A stretch of DNA of 64,000 nucleotides. Origin: Takakia lepidozioides (Eukaryota; Streptophyta; Takakiopsida; Takakiales; Takakiaceae). The DNA lies in contig CM060734.1 of assembly GCA_030704615.1 (NCBI GenBank), positions 44,902,042 to 44,966,041 of the forward strand. The letters run 5' to 3'. How positions within the stretch are numbered: the stretch's first letter is position 1; each line of letters opens with the position of its first letter. Under the pieces are notes generated by a model that was not told the origin of the DNA, searched no databases, and saw only the letters and a list, made by a program, of their open reading frames with translations. Shown here piece after piece: positions 24,401 to 34,068 of this stretch. Made by a program: the position numbers and the translations under genes.

Positions 24401-25541
24401 TTGTATGCTGGAATTACATATATATTGTCACAAGTCATTCCGGCCACTATGGGAGTGGGATCGTGTACTAACAGGGTGCTTCAGACGACTACAGAGGGTG
24501 TTTCGTAGATCTTGGTTGTTGCTTGCAAGTGATTATGAAGTAGGCTGCATCACTACAGTGTGCTTGAAAGGACACACACTCTGCATGTGGCATGCATGTA
24601 CAGCACGGTGTTGGTCAGGGGGACTGAGTTGCAGCTTCTATTTGGTTTCTGCCAGAAAGTACGCAGCGGAGAAGGTCCGCCTGAAAACGGAACGGAGTGC
24701 ATTTGCAAAAGCATGGCGGAGGGGCGGTCGTAGGCGCAGATCCCCGGTGGAGTACCCCACAACAATGGAGGAGCTGCAGCCCTTTACAGTGTGGGTCAGA
24801 TCTGCAATTGCAGTGTACGCATCAGAGAACGAGGACCCAGATGAGGGCATGGTGAGTCTGTCATTCCCCCCAGGGCTGATTGCCACTTCGTACCGGTCAA
24901 TGAAAGCATATGGCAATCACTATAGAGTGGACGATGCCAACACCAGCCTCCTGGTGACTTATGACAGCGGAGTGGCATCATTTTTTGAACAAGAGAGTAG
25001 GAGCTGTGCACGAGATCAGAATCCAATTTCATGCCATGTGCAATATGTAGGAGTGATCAAAGAGATCCTTAAACTAGACTATGGTCTTGTGAAGCCAATT
25101 CTATTCCGTTGTTCTTGGGTAAAAGCCAATATGGTAGGAGAGAATGCCACCATGAAACGGGATGAGTACGGGTTCCTCCTTGCTGATTTCAGAAAAATGC
25201 TACCACAAGATGAAGAGCCATTCATCTTCCCATCGCAAGTTGAGCAAGTTTTCTTTTCAGATGACACCCATGCGCCGGGATGGAAGGTGGTTCTTCACAA
25301 GGACCCCCGGGCCAAACGAGTCGTGGCCGACGTCCATGATCTGGACCTAGGGGAGAATGCCGACCACGAGGGTCTGAGGGAACCACGAAATCTACCAGAT
25401 ACGGCCGAACCAGTCTCTTTGGAAGGAGCAGTTACCTTTAATGAGGAAGACATTCCAGGGTTGGTAATTACCGCAAGGCAAATTGCAGATGTGGGTAGTG
25501 AAGGGGAAGATTATTTGGATATAGATAGTGAGCCCAGCTGA
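21466..25541 (+). CDS. CACTA (En/Spm) tnp2-type transposase
   Basis: Three exons join in phase: 21,466-23,196, 23,458-24,356 and 24,656-25,541 (about 1,171 residues). The introns have GT donors at 23,197 and 24,357 and AG acceptors at 23,457 and 24,655. The N-terminus has a transposase-associated cysteine motif (PCPCERC). The TNP2 core follows (CPKCGAARY, STDGVNPYG, LLIPGKES, HDFPAYGLVAGC, LLDPMHCEKN). Next comes the DUF4218 region (HLLVHLVEELHVCGPV, WMYPMERYMKDLKGYV). The C-terminus matches DUF4216 (FPPGLIATSY, CSWVKAN). The protein cuts and inserts CACTA elements in the nucleus. No frameshift or internal stop was seen, so it may encode a full-length transposase. The start codon is the first methionine of the open frame, and an upstream exon is possible. 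Confidence 0.85.
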
Positions 25542-26380
25542 ATCTCAGTGTCCATTAAGCCAGCAGCTCATAGACGAGAGCTATGCTAAGGACTCTTACT
25601 GTCCTTAGAACCCATTTTGTACAGTCCTGCAAGCGCGCAAGGGCGAGACAGTTAATAGTATCGATAATGTCCCGGTATGTGGTCCGTACTGTCTTGTGAA
25701 CAAACCTTTTTTTGTTCTGCCAATATTGTTTCTGACATGTGAGGAGAGGATCGTCTTCATGTACGGGAAGTAGACGTGAATGTGTGCATGCATTTTCTGG
25801 CCCAGCTGCATGCTTTCCAGGAACAAAGACCAGTGGAATGGGGGGTGTCTCCAAAGGAGCAGGACCGAACGACACCTTTTTGTGCTTCCCTTGCTTTCCT
25901 TCTCACCGTTGTTGCATTCTCCCACCTGCCCAACAGCAGCACTCTCGAAGCAATAGCATGACATATGTTGCAACATGGTCTTCTTCACCAGCGAATGAGC
26001 TTTTTTGCTACATGTACTGCCACGTCCACATTAACGTTGATCCCTGCAAGCACTTGGCAAGACACCCCAGAGCCGCAAATCCAGCAACCACCACAAACAC
26101 ATCTAACTGATTGTAGTGACACGGGAATAGCTCACTTGTAGAGGAATTGAACCTCCAGCCAAATGAATGGCTCTGCCCCTTGTAGCACAAGTGCGATGCA
26201 AAAACAAGGTGAGTACAAAATGAAGAAGCACTTACGAGGTCCCCATCCCTCGGATGGGCTCCCACTTGTGCTCTGGAACTGTGCAGGCCTGACTAGCACC
26301 AAATTGCATGAATCCTAAGCCTGAATGTCAAATGCAGGTTTATGTCGCGATGCAGCACGCCATCATCTAACCTGTAGTTT
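25542..26380. other. Region downstream of the transposase gene
   Basis: No domain is recognised. Minus-strand open frames at 25,988-25,605 and 26,265-26,008 lack known motifs. The latter ends in a hydrophobic stretch (VFVVVAGFAALGCLA). These could be 3-prime exons of the small leftward gene that begins at 27,358. Confidence 0.3.
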
Positions 26381-27080
26381 CCAGTTTCACTGGTGTCACA
26401 ACTGCCTTCAAGTCAACATCAAAATTAAGTCCACCTATGCGCAAATCGCAGAATGTCTCATGACACCATCTGCCGCCGCTGGTTTGGCATGATATGATTG
26501 TAGTTCACAACCTTAATGAACGCTTTCAGCCTTGACCTCTTTGCGATCTTCTTCTGTGACTGCTTCTTCATAATTTATGAAAGGGAAAAGCAGCTACACA
26601 TCAAATTCTTGCAAGTACAGGGGGGTACTCAGGCCTCCTTGGGAGAAAGAGTGCCATAAACACAGACACATCCTTAAATGTAAAAATTGGAGAAGCGAAC
26701 GTCTGGTGGCAATAACTGCCTAAACCAGAATTATACTCCATTCCAGCGCACATGTAAAGGGTCGGATGATAACTCGGAATCCCAGTTGGAGATAATGAGA
26801 CGAATACATGACTATCTTGCGAGTTTCAACTTTCTTGGAGGTAGTTTCCAGTTTCTCTGGTGTCACAACTGCCTTCAAGCTGGGTTTAGAGGAATTAAGT
26901 CCCACTCGCAAATGCAGAATGTCTCCCTCATCTGCGTGGGCAAAATGGGGTTTGGCATGATATGATTGTAGTTCACAACCAAAGGGCATATTCTTCAGCC
27001 TTGACGTCTTTGCGATCTTCTTCTGTGACGCCTTCTGCATAACTTGTGAAATGGAAAAGCAGCTACACATCAAATTATTG
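26381..27080 (-). repeat. Direct duplication of about 235 bp
   Basis: The segments at about 26,381-26,614 and 26,842-27,080 are homologous in the same orientation, sharing tttggcatgatatgattg and gcagctacacatcaaatt. The right copy preserves an open minus-strand frame, while the left copy has stops. It looks like a local exon duplication with decay of one copy. Confidence 0.65.
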
Positions 27081-27358
27081 CGATGCCACTCAATGGCACT
27101 ATGAACGTTTCGAGCATGCTGTCAGAAAACTAGACGGGCAAAAACCCAATTCAGCAGCCTCACCTTGCGTGGATACTTGGGAATTGATGCCAGAAGGGCA
27201 TGCCCGTATGCGCGCTCCATCGTGCCTCCATCCAGCACATTCTGTAAATGATGAATGACCAAGACCCCGATGTCACACCGTTCTGAGAAGCCACTACGCG
27301 CGCTCACAGTATACGAAGGCCTTGCCGTGTCAGGATTTCCATTCCCACGTCCCGCCAT
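26840..27358 (-). CDS. Small spliced gene, function unknown
   Basis: Exon 1 (27,358-27,164, 65 codons) starts MAGRGNGNPD, ends PKYPRK and is followed by GTGAGG. Exon 2 starts at 27,034 after a CAG acceptor and joins in phase. It is lysine-rich at first (KASQKKIAKTSRLK), then acidic and hydrophobic (HADEGDILHLRVG). Its 3-prime end is unclear; the frame stays open to about 26,720. I do not recognise a domain. It lies just beyond the CACTA transposase on the opposite strand, so it may be an accessory gene of that element. Confidence 0.4.
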
Positions 27359-27406
27359 GTCCGACGCAGCACTTGCATCCTTGTCTCTGCCAGGTGGAGG
27401 CAGCAC

Positions 27407-27888
27407 GTATTAAAATATCTATTCCCCCAAGGCCACATTTTGTTTACCTCTTTTTGTGAAAGCCACGTCAGCAAATGTGCTGCCGAGTCATGGGTGCAAT
27501 GAATGCGCAGTGGTTCATGGAGTCGTTGAGTCGACTACATATTCACTTTAATGAATAAATATCTTTATTCCATTAATCGAATTAGGAAAGAAAATTTGTA
27601 GTCGCATGTGCAGTAATTACAACCACTTGTAATTTTGGCTTTTTCAAATTTTATGTATTTACGCAATTCGTAAAATAGCCCGGAATTCTGCTACGACTCC
27701 GGAGTCGTTGACCCCACTTCTGTCCGCCGTCTGAAATGCCCCCGTGGGCCCACATTGTCTGTTTCGACTCTCCAGTAGTCCCGTTTACTACCAAGTGGTT
27801 CCCGGAGTGGTCGCGGACATGCAGTCGAATCGGAAAAGACACTGATGCTAACAAGCTTGTTAGCTGCCTCCAGTCATGTCCACTGCCA
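27407..27888. other. AT-rich spacer, nothing recognised
   Basis: No coding frame or repeat is supported. The right terminus expected for the CACTA element was sought here and not found. Confidence 0.4.
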
Positions 27889-28566
27889 CTATCCCAAGCA
27901 GTGTGGACACAACCAATCTCCGTTAGGAACCTTCTCAAGAGGTGGTGTCAAGCATCCCATATGCCAACCCCTTGAGCATCGATCACACACCAGCATGGTG
28001 GCTGCCCCTTTGGCAGACCCACAGAGCATGCACCTCAAACCTGCAGGTACCACTGCCAAGTTTGGGTCAACTCTGCCATCGACATTGGGAAGGTGACATA
28101 GCGCACAATTACGCACATGGTCCTTCCAAGTCATGCCATCCCGACCCTCCAAGATCAGGACCCCTGAGGGCAACACCTCTCGAACCCTCAGAATAACACG
28201 CCCTGCAGTAACATCCAGAGTCGTAGGAGCAGTCTGCTGCAAATAAACATAGTCACCAGGGCTAAACCTCCGAACCCCAGGACGATATCCTCCACCACGT
28301 ATAGTGGCATACCTCAACGTATCACGGTGCTGTGCAATGGCAAGGTTCTCAAAAGCCATGGGCATGACTTTCTTGAACAACTCTGTACGCTGATCACATG
28401 CACGTACCCACACGTCCGGATCGTCAAGGTTAAGGACTTGAGCAGTGTCCCTACGAATGGCTGCAGGCAAATCCGGCTCTCGGCCAAAAAGAAGGAAATA
28501 TGGTGAGAAGGAGGCAAGTGACAAGAAGTCAAGGTCGGCGTGGCCGAATGCATGGTAGGTGAACAT
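27889..28566 (-). pseudogene. Gypsy integrase C-terminal region ending in a PHD finger
   Basis: The open frame of 225 codons starts in the late integrase core (SPYFLLFGREPDLPAA, typical of the region after the catalytic glutamate). It continues through a DNA-binding region (YRPGVRRFSPGDYVYLQQ) and ends with a Cys4-His-Cys3 PHD finger (CMLC, CDRC, WHMGC, WLCPHC). PHD fingers read histone H3 tails, so this module could guide integration in place of a chromodomain. The upstream part of the element is missing and the left junction is at about 28,560. It could be the integrase tail absent from the two methyltransferase-bearing elements nearby, but continuity is not shown. Confidence 0.75.
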
Positions 28567-28779
28567 GAATCAAGATGATCTTTATAACAATGGACAAGAG
28601 TACAAAATACTGGAACTCGACTCGGATACTGGAATGCTGGAAACTGGACTGGATACTGGAAGCTGGACTGGAGTACTGGACTTGGAACAAGAGTAGCTTG
28701 AACTTGTGTTGGCGAGACTGAAGAGTGTCCAGTCTCACCTTCTATATATACTGGCTACTAAGATGCTTCCCCAATGTAC
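28567..28779 (-). repeat. Probable LTR fragment with TATA box
   Basis: Directly after the truncated chromodomain, the minus strand has GTATATATAGAAGG (about 28,741-28,754). This is followed by imperfect repeats of ccagtccagtatcc type (about 28,600-28,700). The position and TATA-like motif suggest a gypsy LTR fragment; its ends are not defined. Confidence 0.4.
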
Positions 28780-29655
28780 GAAATACTCAAGACGTTTATA
28801 CTTGATGCGAGGGTCTAGGACTTCGTCGACTTCATACTCAATTTCCTGATTGACTTTGATTGGTGGAGGTGGTACGGAAACTCTCCCTGGAATATTCGAT
28901 GGATGATACAACTCCAATAGTGAAACATGAAAGACTGGATGGATGCGCATATTTCGTGGGAGTTCCAGCCGAAAACTGACCGGATTTATTTGTCGAATAA
29001 TTTTGAAAGGTCCCAGGCGTTGATAATCCAACTTCTTTGATGGTCGCGAGGTTTGTATGTCCCGTCGAAGAAGCCACACACGATCTCCGACCTTGAACTG
29101 GGGTTGGAGTTGGCGACGTTGATCTGCATACTCCTTGTATTGTTTTTGAGCTTCTGCGAGGTGGGATGTAAGCTCCTTGTGAATCGTAGCAACATGAGTA
29201 GCAAGGTTTTTTGCAGCAGGGCTTCCAGCAGTTTTCATGTGGACATGGTTTACTCGAGGATGATCACCATAATTGGAGAAAAATGGAGTTTGTTTGGTCG
29301 AAGAATGTATAGTGTTATTGTAGGCAAACTCAGCCACTGACAGAAGGTCCGTCCAATTATCTTGGTGATAATTTATCGTACAGCGAAGATACTGCTCCAA
29401 ACTCTGGTTTACACGTTCGGTTTGACCATTAGTCTGTGGATGATGAGCTGTAGAGAGGTTGATCTTAGTATCCAATATGTGAAATAACCCCCTCCAGAAA
29501 TTTGATATGAACTGTGGTCCTCGATCAGAAACGATGTCCTTCGGGAGTCCATGAATGCGGTAGATATTATTGAGGAAGAATCTTGCAGTTTCCTCGCCGG
29601 TAACCGTTTTATTACATGGAATGAAATGTGTCGCATTGAATGCAAAATACGTACT
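28780..29655 (-). pseudogene. Second gypsy integrase with truncated chromodomain
   Basis: The frame carries most of an integrase core (KDIVSDRGPQF, TAHHPQTNGQTERVN), the GPFKIIRQINP C-terminal region and the first part of a chromodomain (IEYEVDEVLDPRIKYKRLEYFVHW). The sequence before HFIPCNKTVTG is absent, so the first catalytic aspartate is missing. The chromodomain stops after HWG. It differs clearly from the chromovirus at 8.5-15 kb, so it is a separate family and a fragment. Confidence 0.8.
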
Positions 29656-29760
29656 GCTTAATAAGCACGAGTGCGAAACCATTGAACTACCGTTATCGTT
29701 CTGGCATCATAATTGTTATTTGTAATTCGTTTTTACTCATCCCTACTTTGATCAATGCAG

Positions 29761-31070
29761 CAAGAACTGGCAGAGGCAGCTGAGACGGGGAAATCCGAAT
29801 ACTACCGCACTACAACAGAGGAACTTAGGACATCAAAGGGTGTGGAGGCAGCAATAAAGAAGGAGTATGAAATCCGGAGAACCAAACTGATGTCCGCCTT
29901 CTCTAAGCAGCTTAGAATAGTAGATCCTAGCCTTGGAGAGGAGTTCCTTCTGCAGATCAAATCTCACTATGACAAGCATGTGCACCCGGAGATGCAGCAG
30001 GAGAAATTGCACCGGCTGGCCATCTCCATGGTTGACCCCCAAACCAAAATTAGATGGTTGGAGATTTGGAACTCAGATCAGACAGTGAAGGACTTGAATC
30101 AGGTCCCTAAGAGCACTATACAGCCTGGCACAAAGGTGGAGGGAATCAGTGATATTGTGTTTGACAACTGACTTCACAAGGCTACATTTTGGAGTCAGGT
30201 GTGTATTCATTGAAGTTTCATCTTTGTTGACTTCATGAATGTAATGACTAACTTATTTGCAAAACTGACAAATGTACCCTTTGCAGCTGAAGAAGCGCGC
30301 CATCCTTGTGCTCGAGCAGAATTTGAAGGACTTGAATATTTCTATTGTTTCCCCGCCTCAAATGACATTGGAGGCATACATCAGAAAGTGGAGAGGTCTC
30401 ACTTGGCGATACTGTTTTTTCCGGGAGTTTTCGAAGGATGGTAACATTTTGCGGTCCAACAACTTTGACAGTCAGGTTGGGGGGGAGTGGGCCATGATGC
30501 GAGTTGTGTACAATTGCATTTCCAACTAGAAACTATATTGCATCTTGTGAGAAATCCTTAGGCGTTGTTAGAAGGGCTCTTCACTGATAGGAGGTGAATG
30601 TCGGTGCCGACATTCACTTCCATGGCTGTGAGCCCCTATGGACAGAGATTTCATTCACATGGATTAGGGAACTTAGGGTGTGTTGGCAGTGTTCTTGAAT
30701 GGAATTTTGTGAATGTCGTTGACGACCATCACATCCAAAGCTATTGTGAGCTTCTATACCGAGAGATTTCTTGTACGTTTTCTAGGGTGCCCAATAGTTA
30801 TATGCAGTGTTACTCTCACGAATTTTCTGAATGTCGGTGCTGACATTCACTTTGAGAGCAATGGGCTTCTGCATAGAGAGATTGATTTCCAATTTGTCTC
30901 GTGGTTTGCAGGTACACAAAATATGTGCTGATGGATGGAAATCACCTCAGTGGTGTCCCAGATTATCTTGACATGTGGTCGGACCCGGGAAACGATCCAA
31001 CCATATATACTTCAGGGATATTGAAGGACTGGAGTCCTGCACACTTTGTCAAGGACGAGAACATGACAGA
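29761..31070 (+). CDS. Unidentified spliced coding fragment
   Basis: Three exon-like segments follow AG acceptors: 29,761 to about 30,140 (QELAEAAETGK to IQPGTK), 30,287 to about 30,439 (LKKRAILVLEQN to FFREFSKDG), and from about 30,913 (YTKYVLMDGNHLSG to NDPTIYTSG). The first two join in phase 0. The second and third do not join simply, so an exon is missing or the model is wrong. I recognise no domain. The fragment sits between two truncated gypsy pieces and may be host or CACTA sequence broken by them. Confidence 0.3.
30594..30905 (+). repeat. Three tandem repeats each headed by a hairpin
   Basis: Units start at about 30,594, 30,709 and 30,827 (spacing 115 and 118 bp). The first begins with GTGAATGTCGG, two bases, then CCGACATTCAC: an 11-bp perfect inverted repeat. 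The second and third heads are less perfect. The rest of each unit shares gagcttct and agagatt motifs. They lie in the presumed intron of the unidentified coding fragment. Confidence 0.6.
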
Positions 31071-31097
31071 ACACAAACAAGAGATCAGACTAGACTC

Positions 31098-31747
31098 CTC
31101 ATGGGCATGCCGCACTAACCGTGCACGCTGTGTGGGGTGAGGCACAATCCTCACCCGACCATCCTCCCACACTCGAAGTAGGTGTATCCCCTCCCACTTG
31201 AACCTCTTGGCTCGTTGCAGGATCCGATCCCTCTCCCTGGCAGTCACAGTGGCTGTCGTGTCTCCCTTGCGGAGGTAGTCCAACACAGCCAAATCCTCAT
31301 GTATAACTCTGGCACCACCTGGCTCATCACTAGCCTCAGGGTCCTCAGACACTCCGTCTACAGTCATCCCTGTTGTAGGTCCAACCTGACCTCCCGATGC
31401 CAAGATACACAAAAATGCAGATGCGTACCATCCCGACACCATCTCCTCGTCCGTCTCACCATACCACCGAGCTCCAGTGTCATCCTGCTAGCTCGTGCAT
31501 GGATTGCGACTCAATCCATCCGCATCCCGATTGACCAAACCCGGTTGATGCACAACCTGAACATGTCTCTCATGCTCCTCCACCATAGCATGAGAGGCAA
31601 AGCAATTCCTGTAAGCCTCAGGAACCGCCGTATACGTCGTCTCTCTCCTCTAGTGACAATAGGTCCATTGTTAGGCTCCCAATTGCCCTTCGTAACTGCA
31701 ACCTTAAGTCCAGCAAACTTAGAGGTAGAGGACGCGTCCCGTGGTTG
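31098..31747 (-). pseudogene. Copy 1 RT/RNase H remnant with internal deletions
   Basis: After the UAG, the frame matches copy 2 through GLKVAVTKGNWEP and RRIRRFLR. It then jumps over nearly all of RT to a short piece of the palm/thumb (VEEHE), then over the rest of RT and RNase H to VVHQPGLVNRDADG. The joins fall where copy 2 has similar short words (caggtggt and caggttgtg), which suggests deletion between short homologies. The following linker (about 31,440-31,100) matches copy 2. No polymerase activity is possible. Confidence 0.75.
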
Positions 31748-31750
31748 CTA
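31740..31750 (-). promoter_or_regulatory. Candidate leaky stop UAG CAA CCA, copy 1
   Basis: The minus-strand TAG at 31,750-31,748 is followed by CAA CCA. It lies in the shared frame between methyltransferase and RT and is preserved at the same place in copy 2. The context fits the UAG-CAR-YYA readthrough consensus known from plant RNA viruses. Function is inferred. Confidence 0.45.
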
Positions 31751-31975
31751 TGCCGCAACCTCTTGAGCAGTACTCCCTGCCTGCTCAGTCAATGACAAGG
31801 CCTCATCCTGCCCCATCATCTCATCCTTGAGGACCTCCTCAACCCGAGAAGAATCCCCAACCTCATCCATTACAGCCGCCTTGGCTGCCAACTCCCTCTG
31901 AACCTCGAGCACCTCCCACGTGTGCCATGGATGCATGCACCCTGTGGTCCTCACATGCTCGCCCCCACTCACTGC

Positions 31976-33319
31976 CTATACCGTCTCGGTAGGCAGAGAG
32001 ACCATCAAGGGAAGTGTACTCCACACTCTGTGTTGCTCAGCCATAGCCAAGCTGATAATCCAGGTCAAGCAATTGAGATCCATTGTTTGCCCCAACACTT
32101 GACGACGTGATGCCTCAGAAAGAGACGACACTGCCGTGATACCAGTGGTAAAACCCATAGCCCACTCTCGCTCGTCGGCATTAGGCTCCACTAACTGTTG
32201 CAACTGAGCATCCCACAGGAGGCCAGGTCCGCTATCCCGGAAAGCATGCGATCCTGGGAAGCTGAGCAGTGTAGGTAGTGCTGCTTGTGGTCGACCCACC
32301 TTGTTGACCACTGCCAAAGGCGAACGGTCATCGTGTCTCACACACTGAGACTGCCTCCCTGTGTCCAAAATGCTATCCACTGTGAGGTGTGCTGGCCGCT
32401 GCACCCCATCAAATGCACGCTTAAGCAGTGCGGGTGACATCAAGTTAGTCCACCATAACTGTGGACGATGAGCCCGTGACCCCACTGCAACTGCATCCAG
32501 CAACACTGCTGACCCAAGCCATGACCGGACTTGATGCACACTGGCCATCACCCTGGTCCAAGAATTGCCCATCAGTGGTACATTCTCCAAGATGTATGCT
32601 GGAGATACAGCTTGATGAAGCTGCAAGTGGCGCAAAACCCGCACCATCACCCAAAACAGACCCGACCTCGAGTCTCGCAATCCATTGCCATGCCCGGCTG
32701 ATGAATGCCCTTGGCAGGGCCAACCTGCCACTACCAGATCAATGGAGCCAACCCGCTCCAAATCCTGCGCCCCCCACAACGAAATGTTTTCTGGCAAAGC
32801 CTGCTGATATCCACGAATTGCAGAAACCGACAACAACTCAGGGTACCGCTGCACCAACTGAGCAACATGGCGAAGTGAAACACGTCGTGCAGTCTCATCC
32901 CTCTCCACATACAGGTAACGCCGAACTCGTACACCTGCTTGTAACACAGCAGCCAATCCGGTGCTGATCCCGCCAAACAAGTCCAGAAGACAAATCCCTT
33001 CATCCGGATACTGCCACACAATAGGTGTGGTGTCCAATGGAGACAACTGAGGTGGTCCTGGTGCAATCCCCGCACTCTCATCCTCTCCTGACGGTACAAA
33101 AGCCTCCACCCAGGCTTGTTGCACCCGTCGATCAGCATCCCGCTGCAAATCCTTGCTCGTGCCCCACAATGGAGTCTGAGCAACCATGGTAGGCAACTCC
33201 GCCATACCATACATGTCATCCTGCTCTCCCGGAGGTGGCACATCCTCTGAATGAGCGTTGCCCTCAAGCAACTCTCTAGGCCAACTCACTGCCGCTATGA
33301 ATGCTGCTAGTGTCGGCAT
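31976..33319 (-). CDS. C5-cytosine DNA methyltransferase of a gypsy element
   Basis: This 447-codon frame contains the cytosine methyltransferase motifs in linear order: motif I DLFGGISTG (residues about 113-121, SAM binding), VERDE (138-142, motif II), AGWPCQGHS (198-206, catalytic Cys of the PCQ loop), ENV (245-247, motif IV-partner Glu), SRAHRPQLWW (281-290), and near the C-terminus AMGF and RRQVLGQ. The last motifs resemble DNMT3/DRM-type enzymes more than DNMT1, which is my reading of motif style. The enzyme would methylate cytosine in DNA using S-adenosylmethionine. The frame directly follows the protease frame, cut only by TGA at 33,328-33,326 where copy 2 has CGA. It ends at TAG where copy 2 has CAG. 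The domain is therefore part of a polyprotein, and M at 33,319 is not the native start. The catalytic domain itself is uninterrupted. Confidence 0.85.
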   Translation of the reverse strand: MPTLAAFIAAVSWPRELLEGNAHSEDVPPPGEQDDMYGMAELPTMVAQTPLWGTSKDLQRDADRRVQQAWVEAFVPSGEDESAGIAPGPPQLSPLDTTPIVWQYPDEGICLLDLFGGISTGLAAVLQAGVRVRRYLYVERDETARRVSLRHVAQLVQRYPELLSVSAIRGYQQALPENISLWGAQDLERVGSIDLVVAGWPCQGHSSAGHGNGLRDSRSGLFWVMVRVLRHLQLHQAVSPAYILENVPLMGNSWTRVMASVHQVRSWLGSAVLLDAVAVGSRAHRPQLWWTNLMSPALLKRAFDGVQRPAHLTVDSILDTGRQSQCVRHDDRSPLAVVNKVGRPQAALPTLLSFPGSHAFRDSGPGLLWDAQLQQLVEPNADEREWAMGFTTGITAVSSLSEASRRQVLGQTMDLNCLTWIISLAMAEQHRVWSTLPLMVSLPTETV

Positions 33320-33325
33320 CTTGCC

Positions 33326-34065
33326 TCATTGGGCAACCGCAACTCCTCCTCTAAACGTCATAGGGAGCTGCACACGCCGGCCATCCCTTAACTGCCATGC
33401 AGGCCTATAGAAAGCTGACTCCTCCCAAAAATCGAGGGTGAAGCCCATGGGATACAACACTGCCCTACCAACCAGGACATCGTATGAGACCGCGTCTGTC
33501 ACAATGGCCTTGGCTCGCATCACTGAGCCATCTGTAGGGTGATCCGGCCGTAGTCTGATAGCCAACTCACGCCGTGTCATGCCCGAGCCTGCTCCGATCC
33601 TCCTAGAGACGTCTGTATCTGGAAAGGACAAGGCTCCATATCCGCCTCCGTGAGGCCCAAGCCTGCAATAGCAGCTCTGCCCAGCATCAATGGCTGAGCT
33701 CCCGAGTCCAACAAGACCCGCAGTGGCCGGTACCTCTTGCCTGCCGGTCCACTCAAACAGAAAATGTCATCCTGGTTGTCTAACATGACAACTCCAGGTG
33801 TCACCATGGCGCGCTCAATGGCTGGCCTAGCTGGCAGCTCCATCAACCTGGCAGCTGCAGCTTGCCATGGCGCCGCCGTGGCAGTCTTGACCCTCAAATC
33901 CGAGGATCCCTCCGGCACTACACCTCCCACTATCTCCGCAGAAGATGAAGTAACCTTCCCACTATCACAGAGTGTAGCTGCCAGCCTGAACACCTCAGCT
34001 GGTCTTACCCCCGGCGTCGCAATCATGGTAGCCGAGAACAATGGAGCCTGGCACATAGATGTGGC
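33326..34065 (-). pseudogene. Copy 1 protease region, frameshifted
   Basis: The frame from 34,056 includes LRVLLDSGAQPLMLG, the retropepsin active-site motif (D-S-G). It then shifts frame near 33,590, where copy 2 reads through (LGGLEQARGMTRRELAIRL). The second half (33,631-33,326) continues to within a codon of the methyltransferase frame. Retropepsins cleave the gag-pol polyprotein. A stop at about 34,068-34,066 separates it from gag. Confidence 0.75.
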
Positions 34066-34068
34066 CGC

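Larger units (their letters stand above)
7216..27406. mobile_element. Inferred large CACTA-like element with nested insertions
   Basis: The two divergent genes, the leftward phosphatase/Transposase_24-like gene and the rightward tnp2 transposase, share an upstream region at 19.75-21.47 kb. They lie between a CACTA-type left terminus and repeat-rich DNA on the right. A further small leftward gene (27,358 to about 26,840) may be a third component. A chromovirus (8,497-14,965) and a LINE fragment (about 18.26-19.39 kb) sit in introns of the leftward gene. The right boundary is arbitrary because no right terminal repeat was seen. Confidence 0.4.

Noticed and set aside
27407-31097. Right terminus of the CACTA element
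   Set aside because: No inverse of CACTACAGTAGGAAAGCAC was found; the element is probably truncated on the right or ends beyond recognition.
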